From NCBI RefSeq assembly GCF_900102185.1, contig NZ_LT629690.1:434001-498000 (forward strand): a stretch of 64,000 nt of DNA, in the 5' to 3' direction. The position numbers were made by a program, and so were the translations under genes. Shown here piece after piece: positions 26,812 through 37,100 of the stretch; positions within the stretch are counted from its first letter, which is position 1; every line of letters begins with the position of its first letter. This DNA comes from Terriglobus roseus (lineage in GTDB: Bacteria > Acidobacteriota > Terriglobia > Terriglobales > Acidobacteriaceae). The notes under the pieces are model-generated. The model saw only the letters and a list, made by a program, of their open reading frames with translations, did not search any database and was not told the origin of the DNA.

Positions 26812-27924
26812 ATGAAGCTAATGGTGCAGCCGGAGGACGGGATCGAACCGATCCTGGACGCATTGCGGAAGGCGAAGAAGAGTATTCAGATCCTCATCTT
26901 TCGCTTTGATCGCAGCGAGATTGAACGTGCGTTGGTTGAGGCCGTGGAGCGCGGCGTCTCCGTGCAGGCGCTCATCGCATTCACAAACCGTGGCGAGGAG
27001 AAGAATCTTCGTAAGTTGGAAATGCGGCTGCTTGAAAAGGGCATCACCGTCACGCGCACCGCGGATGATCTTGTCCGTTATCACGGAAAGATGTTCATCA
27101 TTGATCGCAAGGAACTGTATCTGCTTGCGTTCAACTACACCCATCTCGACATCACGCTGAGTCGTTCATTCGCGGTTGCGATCACCACGCCGTCTGTTGT
27201 GGCCGAGGCCATCAAGTTGTTCGAGTGTGATGTGCACCGCAAACAATACGTATCAACTTCTAAGAAGCTGGTTGTCAGTCCGGTCAACGCGCGGAAAGAG
27301 TTGATGGACTTCCTCGGTGGCGCGAAGAAACAGATCCTGATGTACGAGATGAAGATCAGCGATCCAGACTTCATCGCGCTGCTGCGCGACAAGGTTTCGC
27401 AGGGTATTGAGGTGAGGGTGATTGGCCGTGTCTCGCCGAAGGCTTATTCGCTTCCGCTGCGCCTTTTGCCTACCCGCCTTCATACGCGCCTGATCATTCG
27501 TGATGGGAAGTCTGCATTTTTAGGCAGTCAGAGTCTTCGCAAGCTGGAACTGGAAGCGCGTCGCGAGATCGGTGTTATTTTTGAGAACGCGCCTGCCATT
27601 CACAAGATGATGCACGTCTTTGAGCAGGATTGGGGACGCTCCCAGGCTATGCAGGATGTTGCGCAACCGTCCCTCGAGCTACCAGTGCGTCGCGTGGCCA
27701 AGATCGTTGCCAAACATATCCACGTGAAGCCTGTCGTGGAGGAGGTATTGGAGAGAGTACTGGATCGCTCCAATAGTGATGTTCCGTTTGAGCCGGATGA
27801 AGTGGCGCAGACCGTCCGTGATGCCTTCCGTGAAGAAGTTCACGATGCAGTGCTGCTCGCGCTCCGCGATATGGCACAGCAAGCTGCGCTAGTGCAGACC
27901 GAAAAGGAAAGTAAAGTTCCTTAA
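26812..27924 (+). CDS. Phospholipase-D-like (HKD) protein
   Basis: About 370 residues from ATG 26812 (GGAG 13 bases upstream); ATG 26773 would add 13 non-conserved residues. No signal peptide. Two PLD halves are present. The first has HGKMFIID (HxKxxxxD) followed by AFNYTH. The second reads HTRLIIRD followed by FLGSQSLRK, with Arg in place of the catalytic-motif Lys. Cardiolipin-synthase-like and nuclease-like members exist in this superfamily; without membrane helices a cytosolic phosphodiesterase is more likely. The C-terminal ~80 residues are helical and basic (VKPVVEEVLERVLDRSN...). Confidence 0.85.
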   Translation: MKLMVQPEDGIEPILDALRKAKKSIQILIFRFDRSEIERALVEAVERGVSVQALIAFTNRGEEKNLRKLEMRLLEKGITVTRTADDLVRYHGKMFIIDRKELYLLAFNYTHLDITLSRSFAVAITTPSVVAEAIKLFECDVHRKQYVSTSKKLVVSPVNARKELMDFLGGAKKQILMYEMKISDPDFIALLRDKVSQGIEVRVIGRVSPKAYSLPLRLLPTRLHTRLIIRDGKSAFLGSQSLRKLELEARREIGVIFENAPAIHKMMHVFEQDWGRSQAMQDVAQPSLELPVRRVAKIVAKHIHVKPVVEEVLERVLDRSNSDVPFEPDEVAQTVRDAFREEVHDAVLLALRDMAQQAALVQTEKESKVP

Positions 27925-27925
27925 C

Positions 27926-30058
27926 TTAGGCGTTGACGACATATTTCCATAACATCAGGCAAAGTCGTGCAAGTGAAAAGACGTCGCCGCCTGCGTGTGT
28001 CAATTCGGTCGTCTCAAACTGTTCCGTTGACACGATGAGCTTCCATTGGCCGTCACGCTGCATGTGTGGCAATGTAAATTGCACAGTCGTCTGATGGTCA
28101 TTGATGACGCATAACAATGTTTCTGCATTACCTTTTTCGGGAAGTCCGGAAGGGCGTGCTTCTCCGTCGATCAACATTCCGAAAGCTTCAGGAAAGTCCA
28201 GATTCCAATTCTCGCGATGGCTTTCATTTCCATCGGAGCCGATCCAGGTCAACTCACGAATTCCAAGTTCACTGTCGACCCCCTCATGCAGATATCGGCT
28301 GCGGTGAAGGAGCGGAGTGGTCCTTCGCAAGGTCAGCAGGCGCTGCGTGAATGCAAGCATGGGGGCGTTCGTCTCAGCGAGTTGCCAATCCACCCAACTG
28401 ACTTCGTTGTCCTGACAGTAAGCGTTGTTATTGCCACGTTGCGTACGCCCAAATTCGTCTCCGGCCAGCATCATGGGCGTGCCTTGCGAGAGCAATAACG
28501 TAGCCATCAAGTTGCGCATCTGTCGCTGCCTCAGGGCAATGACATCGGTATTCTGCGTGGGCCCTTCTTCGCCACAGTTCCACGAAAGATTATTGTTGCT
28601 GCCGTCGCGATTATCTTCGCCGTTGTCCAGGTTGTGTTTGTCGTTGTAACTCACCAGGTCATTCAGCGTGAACCCATCGTGCGCGGTAATAAAGTTCACG
28701 CTGGTCCATGGGCGTCTTCCCACGTGATCGAAAATCTCTGGTGATCCGGTAAGTGCTTTGGCGAAATCAGTCGCTCCCGTACGCCCTGTCCAGAAAGCGC
28801 GCGCGCGGTCACGGAAAGTGTCGTTCCACTCAAGCCATCCCGGAGGAAACTCACCCACGCGATACCCGCCAGGCCCAATGTCCCATGGCTCGGCAATCAA
28901 TTTAACGCTGCTCAGAACTGGATCCTGCATGACAGCTTTCAGGAAGCCGGCGCCTTTGTCGAAGCCCCCGAGTTCTCTCGCAAGGATCGTGCTCAGGTCA
29001 AAGCGGAAGCCATCGACATGAGTCTCTTCCACCCAATACCGAAGGGAGTCGCAGATCATCTGCAACACACGCGGATGGTTCACATTCACGGTGTTTCCCG
29101 TGCCGGTGTCGTTTACGTAGTAACGACGATTTTCTTCGTGAAGACGATAGTAGTTTGCGTTGTCGATTCCCTTGAAGGAAAGGGTGGGACCGCGCTCGTT
29201 GCCTTCCGCAGTGTGGTTATAGACCACATCCATAACCACTTCCATGCAACGTTCGTGATACTGCGCCACCATCGATTTGAATTCTTGCAATGCAAAGCGT
29301 GGGCGGGCCGCGTAACGCGGGTCGGGCGCGAAGAAACCAATTGTGTTGTAGCCCCAGTAATTTGTCAGACGAAGATCATGCAGATGCGCCTCATTCATGA
29401 AGGTCTGAACAGGCAACAACTCAATGGACGTTACACCGAGCGATTCAATGTAATCCACGACTGCTTTGTGGCCCAGACCTTCATACGTACCGCGTATTTC
29501 CGGAGGCAATGACGGATGCAGTTTTGTGAAGCCGCGCACGTGCGTTTCGTACAGAATCGTGTCCTGCATGGCGATGCGGCAGGAACGCGGCTTTGGCGGA
29601 GCATCATGCCAGGGGAACTGTGGATCGGTAACAAGACATTTCGGAACGAATGCCGCACTGTCACGCGTATCGAATGTCGTGTCATCATGGGTCTCCATGA
29701 TGTAGCCGAAGATCTCCGGTCCCCATTTCAACTCACCAAGGTGCGCCGTAGCATATGGATCTAGCAGCAGCTTGTTCGGATTAAAGCGATGTCCCTCACC
29801 AGGCGAATAAGGTCCATAGACGCGATATCCATAGGCGGTTCCGGGACACAATTCAGGAACGTATCCATGCCATATGCCGTCTGTGTATTCGGGCAGAGAG
29901 ATGCGCTGCAATTCCTGTTGACCGTTCTCATCAAACAGGCAAAGCTCCACGCGCGTCGCGTTTTCGCTGAATAACGCAAAGTTTGTCCCGTGGCCATCCC
30001 ATGTGGCGCCTCGTGGTGCGGGTGAACCTTCGTGAACGCGATATGTTTTCTCTGCCAA
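27926..30058 (-). CDS. glgX: Glycogen debranching enzyme GlgX (GH13)
   Basis: About 710 residues from a TTG at 30058 with AGGAAG 10 bases upstream, giving the conserved N-terminus (M)AEKTYRVHEGSPAPRGATWD; a farther start at 30148 is possible but less natural. The N-terminal CBM48-like domain (TNFALFSENATRVELCLFDE) is followed by the GH13 barrel: VDGFRFDLSTIL (nucleophile Asp), KLIAEPWDIG (acid/base Glu) and FITAHDGFTLNDLVSYNDKHN-type third Asp region, with GNNNAYCQDNEVSWVDW typical of GlgX/isoamylase. It removes alpha-1,6 branches during glycogen breakdown. No other glycogen gene is nearby. Confidence 0.95.
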   Translation of the reverse strand: MAEKTYRVHEGSPAPRGATWDGHGTNFALFSENATRVELCLFDENGQQELQRISLPEYTDGIWHGYVPELCPGTAYGYRVYGPYSPGEGHRFNPNKLLLDPYATAHLGELKWGPEIFGYIMETHDDTTFDTRDSAAFVPKCLVTDPQFPWHDAPPKPRSCRIAMQDTILYETHVRGFTKLHPSLPPEIRGTYEGLGHKAVVDYIESLGVTSIELLPVQTFMNEAHLHDLRLTNYWGYNTIGFFAPDPRYAARPRFALQEFKSMVAQYHERCMEVVMDVVYNHTAEGNERGPTLSFKGIDNANYYRLHEENRRYYVNDTGTGNTVNVNHPRVLQMICDSLRYWVEETHVDGFRFDLSTILARELGGFDKGAGFLKAVMQDPVLSSVKLIAEPWDIGPGGYRVGEFPPGWLEWNDTFRDRARAFWTGRTGATDFAKALTGSPEIFDHVGRRPWTSVNFITAHDGFTLNDLVSYNDKHNLDNGEDNRDGSNNNLSWNCGEEGPTQNTDVIALRQRQMRNLMATLLLSQGTPMMLAGDEFGRTQRGNNNAYCQDNEVSWVDWQLAETNAPMLAFTQRLLTLRRTTPLLHRSRYLHEGVDSELGIRELTWIGSDGNESHRENWNLDFPEAFGMLIDGEARPSGLPEKGNAETLLCVINDHQTTVQFTLPHMQRDGQWKLIVSTEQFETTELTHAGGDVFSLARLCLMLWKYVVNA

Positions 30059-30147
30059 CGTCTGCCGCTTCCTCGTTCTGAAACCTGCTGCTCGTGCAGC
30101 GTCCCTCCAGTGTATTGGTCTTCGTGCATCCTTGTGGTGCAAAGACA

Positions 30148-30171
30148 AACCGCCGGAATATTCCGGCGGTT
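30148..30171. terminator. 24-bp perfect palindrome, likely intrinsic terminator of the cupin gene
   Basis: AACCGCCGGAAT / ATTCCGGCGGTT with no spacer. It is 22 bp after the cupin stop (30193, minus strand) and just upstream of glgX. T-content after the stem is modest (TGTCTTTG) in the minus direction. Confidence 0.6.
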
Positions 30172-30192
30172 CGTGTCGTGCTTGTAGAAGTA

Positions 30193-30675
30193 TTACTGCT
30201 GAGGTGGGAGAAAGCTGATGCCGTACGGGTCGGATATCTGTACGACCTCTTCTATCACCGGTGGCATAGAGAGCTGTGAAAGCTTTTCCAGGTATTCATC
30301 CAATCCGCCTGGAATGACCGTCGCCTGAATGCAACCCATCGCGCTGCCACGATTGCGGAACGTGTGAGGATTGCTGCGCAGGGTATAGGCAGCTTCGCCT
30401 TTATTGATCGGGTGCCAGTTCGCTCCATCGAAGATTTCGAACTCACCGTCAATCACGGTGAAGAATTCATCTTCCTTGGCGTGAATATGAGGTGGTGGGC
30501 CACCGCCAGGATTTGAATACTGGCGAATGACGCAGAATGTTCCATTGGTTTCCTTGCTACTCACAATGACTTCGACTAGTTCGCTGAAGACATAAAACTG
30601 CTTCTTTGCTGTGGACATGGTGTATTGATTCACTTTCAATGCAGAGAAATTCGCACTGCAATCGCGTGCGGTCAT
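30193..30675 (-). CDS. Cupin-domain protein
   Basis: 160 residues, a single beta-barrel. Cupin motif 1 is visible as GGGPPPHIHAKEDEFFTVID (about 96-115), giving the His-His-Glu metal ligands; motif 2 has PHTFRNRG. The start ATG (30675) overlaps the tetR stop as ATGA, suggesting coupling; an internal ATG at 30618 (MSTAKKQFY) also gives a sensible N-terminus. Possible roles are a small oxygenase, isomerase or ligand sensor. Co-transcription with the TetR regulator suggests its substrate or product is the regulator's ligand (inference). Confidence 0.85.
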   Translation of the reverse strand: MTARDCSANFSALKVNQYTMSTAKKQFYVFSELVEVIVSSKETNGTFCVIRQYSNPGGGPPPHIHAKEDEFFTVIDGEFEIFDGANWHPINKGEAAYTLRSNPHTFRNRGSAMGCIQATVIPGGLDEYLEKLSQLSMPPVIEEVVQISDPYGISFLPPQQ

Positions 30676-31334
30676 GCCTTATTCTTTGCTGCTCTTTTTG
30701 CTGCGGGCTTCGCGTGGCGTTGGCCCTCGCGTGCCGAAACTTTCTGATCTCGGTAAAGCTGTGCCAGCAAGGTACGCATGGCCCATTCTGTAGCGCGCGC
30801 CGGTTCGCCTTCCTGAAGATGTGCGCGATCGCGCATGGTTTCCCACGCGCGGCCACTGAAGATTGACTGAAAAATGCCGAGCACTCCACGCTTTCCTGCC
30901 GCATCCAGATGTGCCGTTGCAGGTGCAAGCGCACGCTCCATCGCAGCGCGACGACGCTCGTTATCGCGCCTGCGCATTTCCTGTCCAGCATTTGACCGCA
31001 ACAGCCCGCGCATCAAAGGTGCGTGGGCGTCCATACGTGCGTAGACAGGCTCCACAGCGGCAAGCATGTCTGCTTCCGTGTCGGGATAGTGGCTTAGTTC
31101 CAATTGGCTATCACTGGTCTTCCATACGGCATCCAGTAATTCTGGCCTTGATGGAAAGTGCCGATAGACCGTGCGCAGTGCAATCCCAGCACGTCTCGCA
31201 ATTTCCTCGTGCGAGAAGGCTTCTTGCGGTTGTTCCGAGATGAGAGTGAGCGCCGCTTCAACGATGCGTTGGCGCGTGTCCTCCATCTGTTGTTGCCGCA
31301 ATGGGCTGGAATAGCTGCGCGGTTCTGTATTCAT
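30672..31334 (-). CDS. TetR-family transcriptional regulator
   Basis: 220 residues. The N-terminal HTH (about 14-62; RIVEAALTLISEQ, then SHEEIARRAGIALRTVYRHFPSRPEL) is typical TetR. The C-terminal ligand domain is not assignable, and the tail is very Lys/Ala-rich (AKPAAKRAAKNKA). A 10-bp inverted repeat overlaps its own start codon, so autorepression is likely. It forms an operon with the cupin gene. Confidence 0.9.
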   Translation of the reverse strand: MNTEPRSYSSPLRQQQMEDTRQRIVEAALTLISEQPQEAFSHEEIARRAGIALRTVYRHFPSRPELLDAVWKTSDSQLELSHYPDTEADMLAAVEPVYARMDAHAPLMRGLLRSNAGQEMRRRDNERRRAAMERALAPATAHLDAAGKRGVLGIFQSIFSGRAWETMRDRAHLQEGEPARATEWAMRTLLAQLYRDQKVSAREGQRHAKPAAKRAAKNKA

Positions 31335-31357
31335 GGCATAAGAGTGTCATGAATACA
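31326..31357. promoter_or_regulatory. Candidate TetR operator overlapping the tetR start
   Basis: TGTATTCATG (31326-31335) and CATGAATACA (31348-31357) form a perfect 10-bp inverted repeat with a 12-bp spacer; the start codon (31334..31332) lies in the left arm. A TTGACA on the minus strand (31370..31365) could be the -35 it would block. Confidence 0.6.
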
Positions 31358-31396
31358 TGATTCGTGTCAATAAAATGTCGCGAATATGAGTTTGCA

Positions 31397-31438
31397 GAAA
31401 CACGAAGGGCATGGCGACGGCCATGCCCTTCGTGTTTC
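31397..31438 (-). terminator. 19-bp perfect stem-loop ending the efflux operon
   Basis: Arms at 31397-31415 and 31420-31438 with a 4-base loop (GACG/CGTC). It lies 16 bp beyond the stop of the TolC-like gene and about 60 bp upstream of tetR, separating the two transcription units. The U-tract is weak (TGTTTCTG). Confidence 0.7.
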
Positions 31439-31453
31439 GTCGTTCTGTTTGTC

Positions 31454-32923
31454 TTACGGTTTAGGAAGTTGCGAGGTGTTCCATCCGCCGCCCAGTGCCT
31501 TGACGAGAAGGACGGTTGCACCGAGTTGGCGGCGCTGCAGATCAATGTCGTTGCGCTGGTTCTGCAACAGAGCGGTCTGCCATGTGATCACCTGAAGGTA
31601 GGTGTCCACACCGCCTTCATAGCGAACATTGAACAGATCAAGTGATTGCTGTGCGGATGCTGTTGCCGCATGTTGCTGCACTGCTTCCTTCTGCAATTCG
31701 CGCAGTGCCGCAAGATTGTCTTCCACCTGCGCGAACGCAGTCAGCGTTGTCTGTTGGTAGTCTGCCACGGTGTTGTCGTACTGCGCGCGCGCTACATCGG
31801 TAAGAGAGCGTCTGCGTCCGTGGTCGTACAGCGTTTGCGAGAATGTGGGGCCCACTGAGAAGAACCGCGAAGGCCAAGTAAACCAGTTCACTGCGGACGT
31901 TCCCATGAAACCTGCAACAGCCGAGATGGAAAGCGTGGGATAGAACGCGGCCTGCGCAATTCCGATCTGTTCATTTGCTGAAGCAGTGCGACGTTCCGCA
32001 GCAGCAATATCAGGTCTGCGTTCCAGGAGTTGCGAAGGCACCATACCCGGTACAACTGGCAACACGGGAGGAGCGATCGTCAGCGGTGTACGCGGGATGG
32101 TCAGGTTCGCAGGCGGTTGGCCAGTTAGCACGGCGATGGCATGCTCCAGGCGCGTGCGCTGTACTTCAACATCTGTCTCCTGCACCTGTGCAGTTTGAAG
32201 CTGCGTGCGGGCCTGCGACACATCGCTAAGCGGTGCAGCGCCGCCGTCATAACGATCCTGTGTGAGTTGCAGGGCCTGCTGGAAGGCCTGCACTGTTTCG
32301 CTCAGCAGCTTCTGCTGTGCATCCGCGGCGCGCAAATCCATGTAGTCCTGCGCAAGTTCCGCGTGCAACGATAGCCGCAGATTCTCTTGATCGGCAGCGG
32401 TGGCTTGCGCCTGGTCGCCGGCAGATTCAATGGAACGCCGAATGCGTCCCCATAGATCCACTTCGTAATTCAAAGAGAAGGGAAGTGAAAGATCACCTAC
32501 TCCGTTGGCACCGGCGAGGCTGCTGGACTGATTGAAGTATGGCTGGTTTGTCGATTGCCGGGTTGCTCCCAGGAAGGGCGCGACTCCGACTGTCGGTGCT
32601 CTGTTGGCGCGATAGTAGCTGACGTAGGCCTGAGCTGCGCGATAGTTCGCTTCCGCTGCTTTGAGCGATTGGTTTGCGCTATCTACCTTTGCTTCCAACG
32701 CATCCAGTTGCCCATCGCCAAACATTGCCCACCAATCACCACGCAGTTGTGCATCGGAGGGTTGTGCCGTCTTCCATCCCTCCGCTTCACCGAACGAGGC
32801 GGGAGGAACTTCCTTGAAGGCAGGTGGAGCCATGGATACCGGCTTTTGATACGTAGGGCCGACGCGGCAGCCAGTCAGCGTCAACGCCACAAGTCCAAGG
32901 CTGAGTAATGGCAGTTTCTTCAT
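31454..32923 (-). CDS. TolC/NodT-family outer-membrane efflux lipoprotein
   Basis: 489 residues. A lipobox LTLTGC (about 14-19) predicts lipid attachment at Cys19 in the outer membrane. The mature protein begins RVGPTYQKP, the classic NodT/OprM start, and contains two long helical-repeat halves (for example SVDLWGRIRRSIESAG-like EVDLWGRIRRSIESAGD and FFSVGPTFSQTLYDHGRR). It forms the exit duct for the adaptor and pump encoded directly upstream, with a 1-bp overlap of stop and start. Last gene of the operon. Confidence 0.95.
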   Translation of the reverse strand: MKKLPLLSLGLVALTLTGCRVGPTYQKPVSMAPPAFKEVPPASFGEAEGWKTAQPSDAQLRGDWWAMFGDGQLDALEAKVDSANQSLKAAEANYRAAQAYVSYYRANRAPTVGVAPFLGATRQSTNQPYFNQSSSLAGANGVGDLSLPFSLNYEVDLWGRIRRSIESAGDQAQATAADQENLRLSLHAELAQDYMDLRAADAQQKLLSETVQAFQQALQLTQDRYDGGAAPLSDVSQARTQLQTAQVQETDVEVQRTRLEHAIAVLTGQPPANLTIPRTPLTIAPPVLPVVPGMVPSQLLERRPDIAAAERRTASANEQIGIAQAAFYPTLSISAVAGFMGTSAVNWFTWPSRFFSVGPTFSQTLYDHGRRRSLTDVARAQYDNTVADYQQTTLTAFAQVEDNLAALRELQKEAVQQHAATASAQQSLDLFNVRYEGGVDTYLQVITWQTALLQNQRNDIDLQRRQLGATVLLVKALGGGWNTSQLPKP

Positions 32924-34191
32924 TACTCAAGCCCCTTCGGTGCAACTGTGCTGGTCACACGCACCTGCGCTCCGCTTACCAGCGAATCAGCAGGACTGAG
33001 TACGAGAGCATCCTGTGCCGTGATGCCTGAGAGCACTTCCACCGTGTCACCGTAGTCATGGCCAATCTTGATGGGCTTCAGTTGTACGCGGTCATCCTTC
33101 ACCACGGCCACCTGTGCGCCCTGTGCGCGGAACAGCATTGTGTTGCTCGGAATGGTGAACGTTCCGGGTGCTCCGGGAAGATCGAAATGCACGAACACAT
33201 ACGCACCCGGACGTAGCAGGTTGTTGCGGTTGTCGATGTCTACTTCGACATTCAGCGTTCGGCTAGTGCGATCAATCGCGCTGGAGTTGCGGACGATATT
33301 GCCTGTAATGACTTGTCCCGGATTGCTATCCTGCGTGATCTTTGCAACTCCACCATTGCGGACGCGATCGGCATAGAGTTCAGGAATCGCTGCATAGACA
33401 CGCATTTTGTTGGTATCTGCCAAGTGGAACAGCTCACGCGGATTTGCGGAGCCGGAACCTGCATTGATCAAGTCGCCAATGTCTGTATTACGTGCCGTAA
33501 TCACGCCGCTGAAGGGGGCCGTGATTTTCTCGTAATTCTGCAGCTCTTCTAACCGCTTCACGTTCGCCTTGCTGGCGTCCACTGCGGCCTGTGCTGCGAT
33601 GTAGTTGCTGCGTGCCTGATCCGCTTCCTGCTGCGATACGGCATGCTTGGCCAACAGGCTCTGCCAGCGATCGCTAGTAGTTCCAGCAAGCTGCGCATTC
33701 GCTTCCTGACGCTCTAGCTCCGCGCGCGACTGAATTAACTGCTGGTCTACTTCAGGCGTTTCAATCAGGGCAAGCAGATCGCCCTGCTTCACATGCGCTC
33801 CAATGTCGTAGTACCACTTTCTCAGGTAGCCATTGGTACGGGAGTAGATGGGCGTTTCAATGTAAGCAGAGACACTGCCCGGCAATGTTAGTTCGCCGCT
33901 CTTAGAACCTATGGATGCATGCGTCACGATTACAGGAGGGATCGATTCTTGTGCTGTGGTTTCCTGCAGCGACGACTCGTGGGAGCGGCGTGAATAAATT
34001 CCATAGCCGATGGCTGCCAGTATGACCACGGCAAAAAGAATGCCGATGGAGCGCATGCTGCCAGGGGCGTCGATGTGGCGTTCCGCATGTGCTTCCTCAT
34101 GCGCCGGAACTACATCGGTGTGGATGTTGCTCACATCGCTGCGTGCATCGTTCTCTGTTTCTGCGTCGACGATGTGGGATTGCTCACTCAT
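32923..34191 (-). CDS. RND efflux periplasmic adaptor (membrane fusion protein)
   Basis: 422 residues. A cytosolic N-terminal tail (~50 residues, His/Glu-rich) leads into one membrane helix (about 48-66, IGILFAVVILAAIGYGIY). Then come lipoyl/barrel-sandwich halves (SAYIETPIYSRTNGYLRKWY, ITAPFSGVITARNTDIGDLI) separated by a coiled-coil hairpin (QSRAELERQEANAQLAGT). It links the RND pump to the outer-membrane duct. The start overlaps the pump stop by 4 bp (ATGA). Confidence 0.95.
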   Translation of the reverse strand: MSEQSHIVDAETENDARSDVSNIHTDVVPAHEEAHAERHIDAPGSMRSIGILFAVVILAAIGYGIYSRRSHESSLQETTAQESIPPVIVTHASIGSKSGELTLPGSVSAYIETPIYSRTNGYLRKWYYDIGAHVKQGDLLALIETPEVDQQLIQSRAELERQEANAQLAGTTSDRWQSLLAKHAVSQQEADQARSNYIAAQAAVDASKANVKRLEELQNYEKITAPFSGVITARNTDIGDLINAGSGSANPRELFHLADTNKMRVYAAIPELYADRVRNGGVAKITQDSNPGQVITGNIVRNSSAIDRTSRTLNVEVDIDNRNNLLRPGAYVFVHFDLPGAPGTFTIPSNTMLFRAQGAQVAVVKDDRVQLKPIKIGHDYGDTVEVLSGITAQDALVLSPADSLVSGAQVRVTSTVAPKGLE

Positions 34192-37100
34192 GCATGCACC
34201 TCTGCCAGTTGCTCCTGGCTGCGCTTGGGATTAGATTTTTTGCGACCGTGAATCAATGCGAAGACGGTAGGAACGAAGACCAGCGTGGCGCAGGTCGCGC
34301 ACAACAGACCACCGATCACGGCGCGTCCGAGTGGTGCGTTCTGCTCGCCGCCATCGCCCATTCCCATAGCCATGGGAACCATGCCGATGATCATGGCCAT
34401 CGCAGTCATCAACACAGGGCGGAATCGCGTTGCGCCAGCTTCAATGGCTGCACGCAGCGCGTCTCCGTGCTCTTCAAGTTGCTGCTTGGCGAATGAAACC
34501 ACAAGGATGGAGTTTGCTGTGGCCACACCCATACACATAATCGCGCCCATCAGTGCGGGGACACTCAATCGCGTTCCAGTGAGGAACAAGAAGAGGATGA
34601 TGCCAGCCAGTGCCGCAGGCAACGCTGTGATGATGATGAATGGATCCACCCAGCTCTGGAAGTTCACAACGATCAGCAGGTAGACGAGCACGATGGAGAA
34701 GACAAGGCCACCGACAAGGCCAATGTAAGAACTGCGCATCGTCTCCACCTGGCCCTTCAACGTGATGTAGGTGCCACGAGGCAGGTCCTTGCGATCTTTT
34801 CCAAGAATCCGTTCAATATCTCGGCTTACAGCTCCAAGATCGCGGTTTTGGACACTGCCATAGATATCCACCACACGACGGATGTTGTAGTGGTTCACCA
34901 CGGTCATCTCTGTACCGCGCTTCACCGTGGCAATGTCACTCAGAATTTCCGGCTGTCCGTTGCCAGCACCTGCTGCAATGGAGGTGCTGCGATTGATCGG
35001 TACATTCTGGAGATCCTGAACGGTGTCCATCTTGTATTGCGGAGTCTGCGCGGCCATGTTGTAGTTCACGCCGTTCTTCCAGTTCAGGAAGAACATTGGC
35101 GTTACCTGGAATGAGCCGCTGAGAGTGTTCAACAAACTCTGCGAAACGTCGCGCGCAGTGAAACCGCCTTGCAACGCTTTCGTACGATCCACATCAATGT
35201 TCAGTGTGGGACCGTTAAAGGGCTGTTGAATGCGAAGGTCTGTCAGGCCAGAAACATCGCGCAGTTGGGCCAAAATCTTATCCGCCTGCGCCTTGCTTGC
35301 GATGATGTTGTTGCCTTCAATCTGAATGTCGATTGGAGCAGGAATGCCAAAGTTCAGAATCTGCGTCGTGATGTCCGCTGGCAACATGTAGAACGTCGCC
35401 TGCGGGAACATCTTCGGAAGATCGCGACGGAGAGCTTCTACGTACTTCGCTGTGGGGTGGTGATCTTCTTTCAGCGTGACGAAGATGTCCCCATCGCCTG
35501 CGCTAATCGTGCCATTCGTCAGATGCTGCGTGTTCATCGACGAATACGGCATACCGATGTTGTCCAGAACGCCGGACATTTCATCGGCTGGAATGGTCTT
35601 GCGAATCTGGTTCTCTACCTGGTCAAACAGGTTGGCCACTTCTTCAATACGCGTACCCGTTGGGGCGCGCACATGCAATGTGAACTGACCACTGTCTGTA
35701 TCCGGGAAGAAGTCCTGCCCCAGGAAGGGAATCAGCAGCATGCAGCAGAGGCAGATGCCAAGAAATACAGGGACAAATGCTTTGCGTGCTGCAATCAGGC
35801 GACGCAACAGACCGTCGTAGGCGTCACGGACCTTGTCAAAGCGTGCATTGAAGCCCCTCTGAAAGCGCGCGAAGAAGCCATTCGCATGCTCACCGTGCGC
35901 ATGTGCCTTCAACAGATACATCGCCAGCGTAGGAACCAATGTACGGCTGAGGATGTAGCTTGCCAGCATGGCAAACACCACGGCTTCAGCCAACGGCACG
36001 AACAGGTAACGCGATACGCCGCTCAGGAAGAACATGGGCAGGAACACGATGCAGATACACAGCGTGGAAACCAGGGCTGGCACGGAAATCTGCGCAGCAC
36101 CCTGTTCGATTGCTTCCAATAGTGGATAGCCATCTTCCAGATAGCGCTCAATGTTTTCAATGGTGACGGTGGCGTCATCCACCAGGATGCCGACGGCGAG
36201 CGCAAGGCCACCAAGCGTCATCGTGTTGATGGTCTCGCCAATCAGTCCAAGCACAATGACCGACGTCAGAATCGACAGAGGGATCGAGATGGCAATGATG
36301 ATCGTGGAACGCCAGCTTCCCAGGAAGACCAGGATCATGATGGCCGTGAGAACAGCAGCGATGATCGCTTCACGGATCACGCCCTCCACGGCGGCACGCA
36401 CAAACACTGACTGATCGCCCAGTGGCGTCAACTGCAACTGAGGTGGCAGTGTGGTCTTTACGCGTGGCAGCGATTCACGAATACCCTTCACAACGTCCAA
36501 CGTGGAAGAGTTGCCGTTCTTCAATACGCTGATCAGAACGCCGCGCTTGCCGTCCTGGCGCACGACATTCGTTTGGAACTGGAAGCCTTCTGCCACCGTG
36601 GCTACATCGCGGAGGAAGATCGTGTTTCCATTGGCCTGTTTGACGGGCAGGCCTTGTAGATCTTCAATGGTGCGCGGTGCACCGTTTGGACGGACGTCAT
36701 ATTCGGTGGTGCCGATTTTGATCGTTCCTGATGGCGTAATTACATTCTGTTGCGAGAGTGCCGCCAACAAGTCGCCTGGAGCAATGCCTTTGGATTGCAT
36801 TGCCGTCTGATCCATCGAAATGGTTATCTGGCGCAGCTTACCGCCATACGGCAAGGGCACAACTGAACCGGGGACCGTCACGAACTGCGTACGCACAAAG
36901 TTAGTGGCGTAGTCGTTCAACTGTGCTTCGGACATGCCCTGGCCGGAAACGCCGATCTGAACGATAGGGACGCTGGAAGCGGAGAAGTTAATAACCTGCG
37001 GTGGCAGAATGCCGGGAGGCAACTGGCGCAGTTCATATTGCGATGCTGCCGTGACCTGCGCGTTGGCGGTGTCAAGGGAAGCTCCGGGCTGCAGGAAGAC

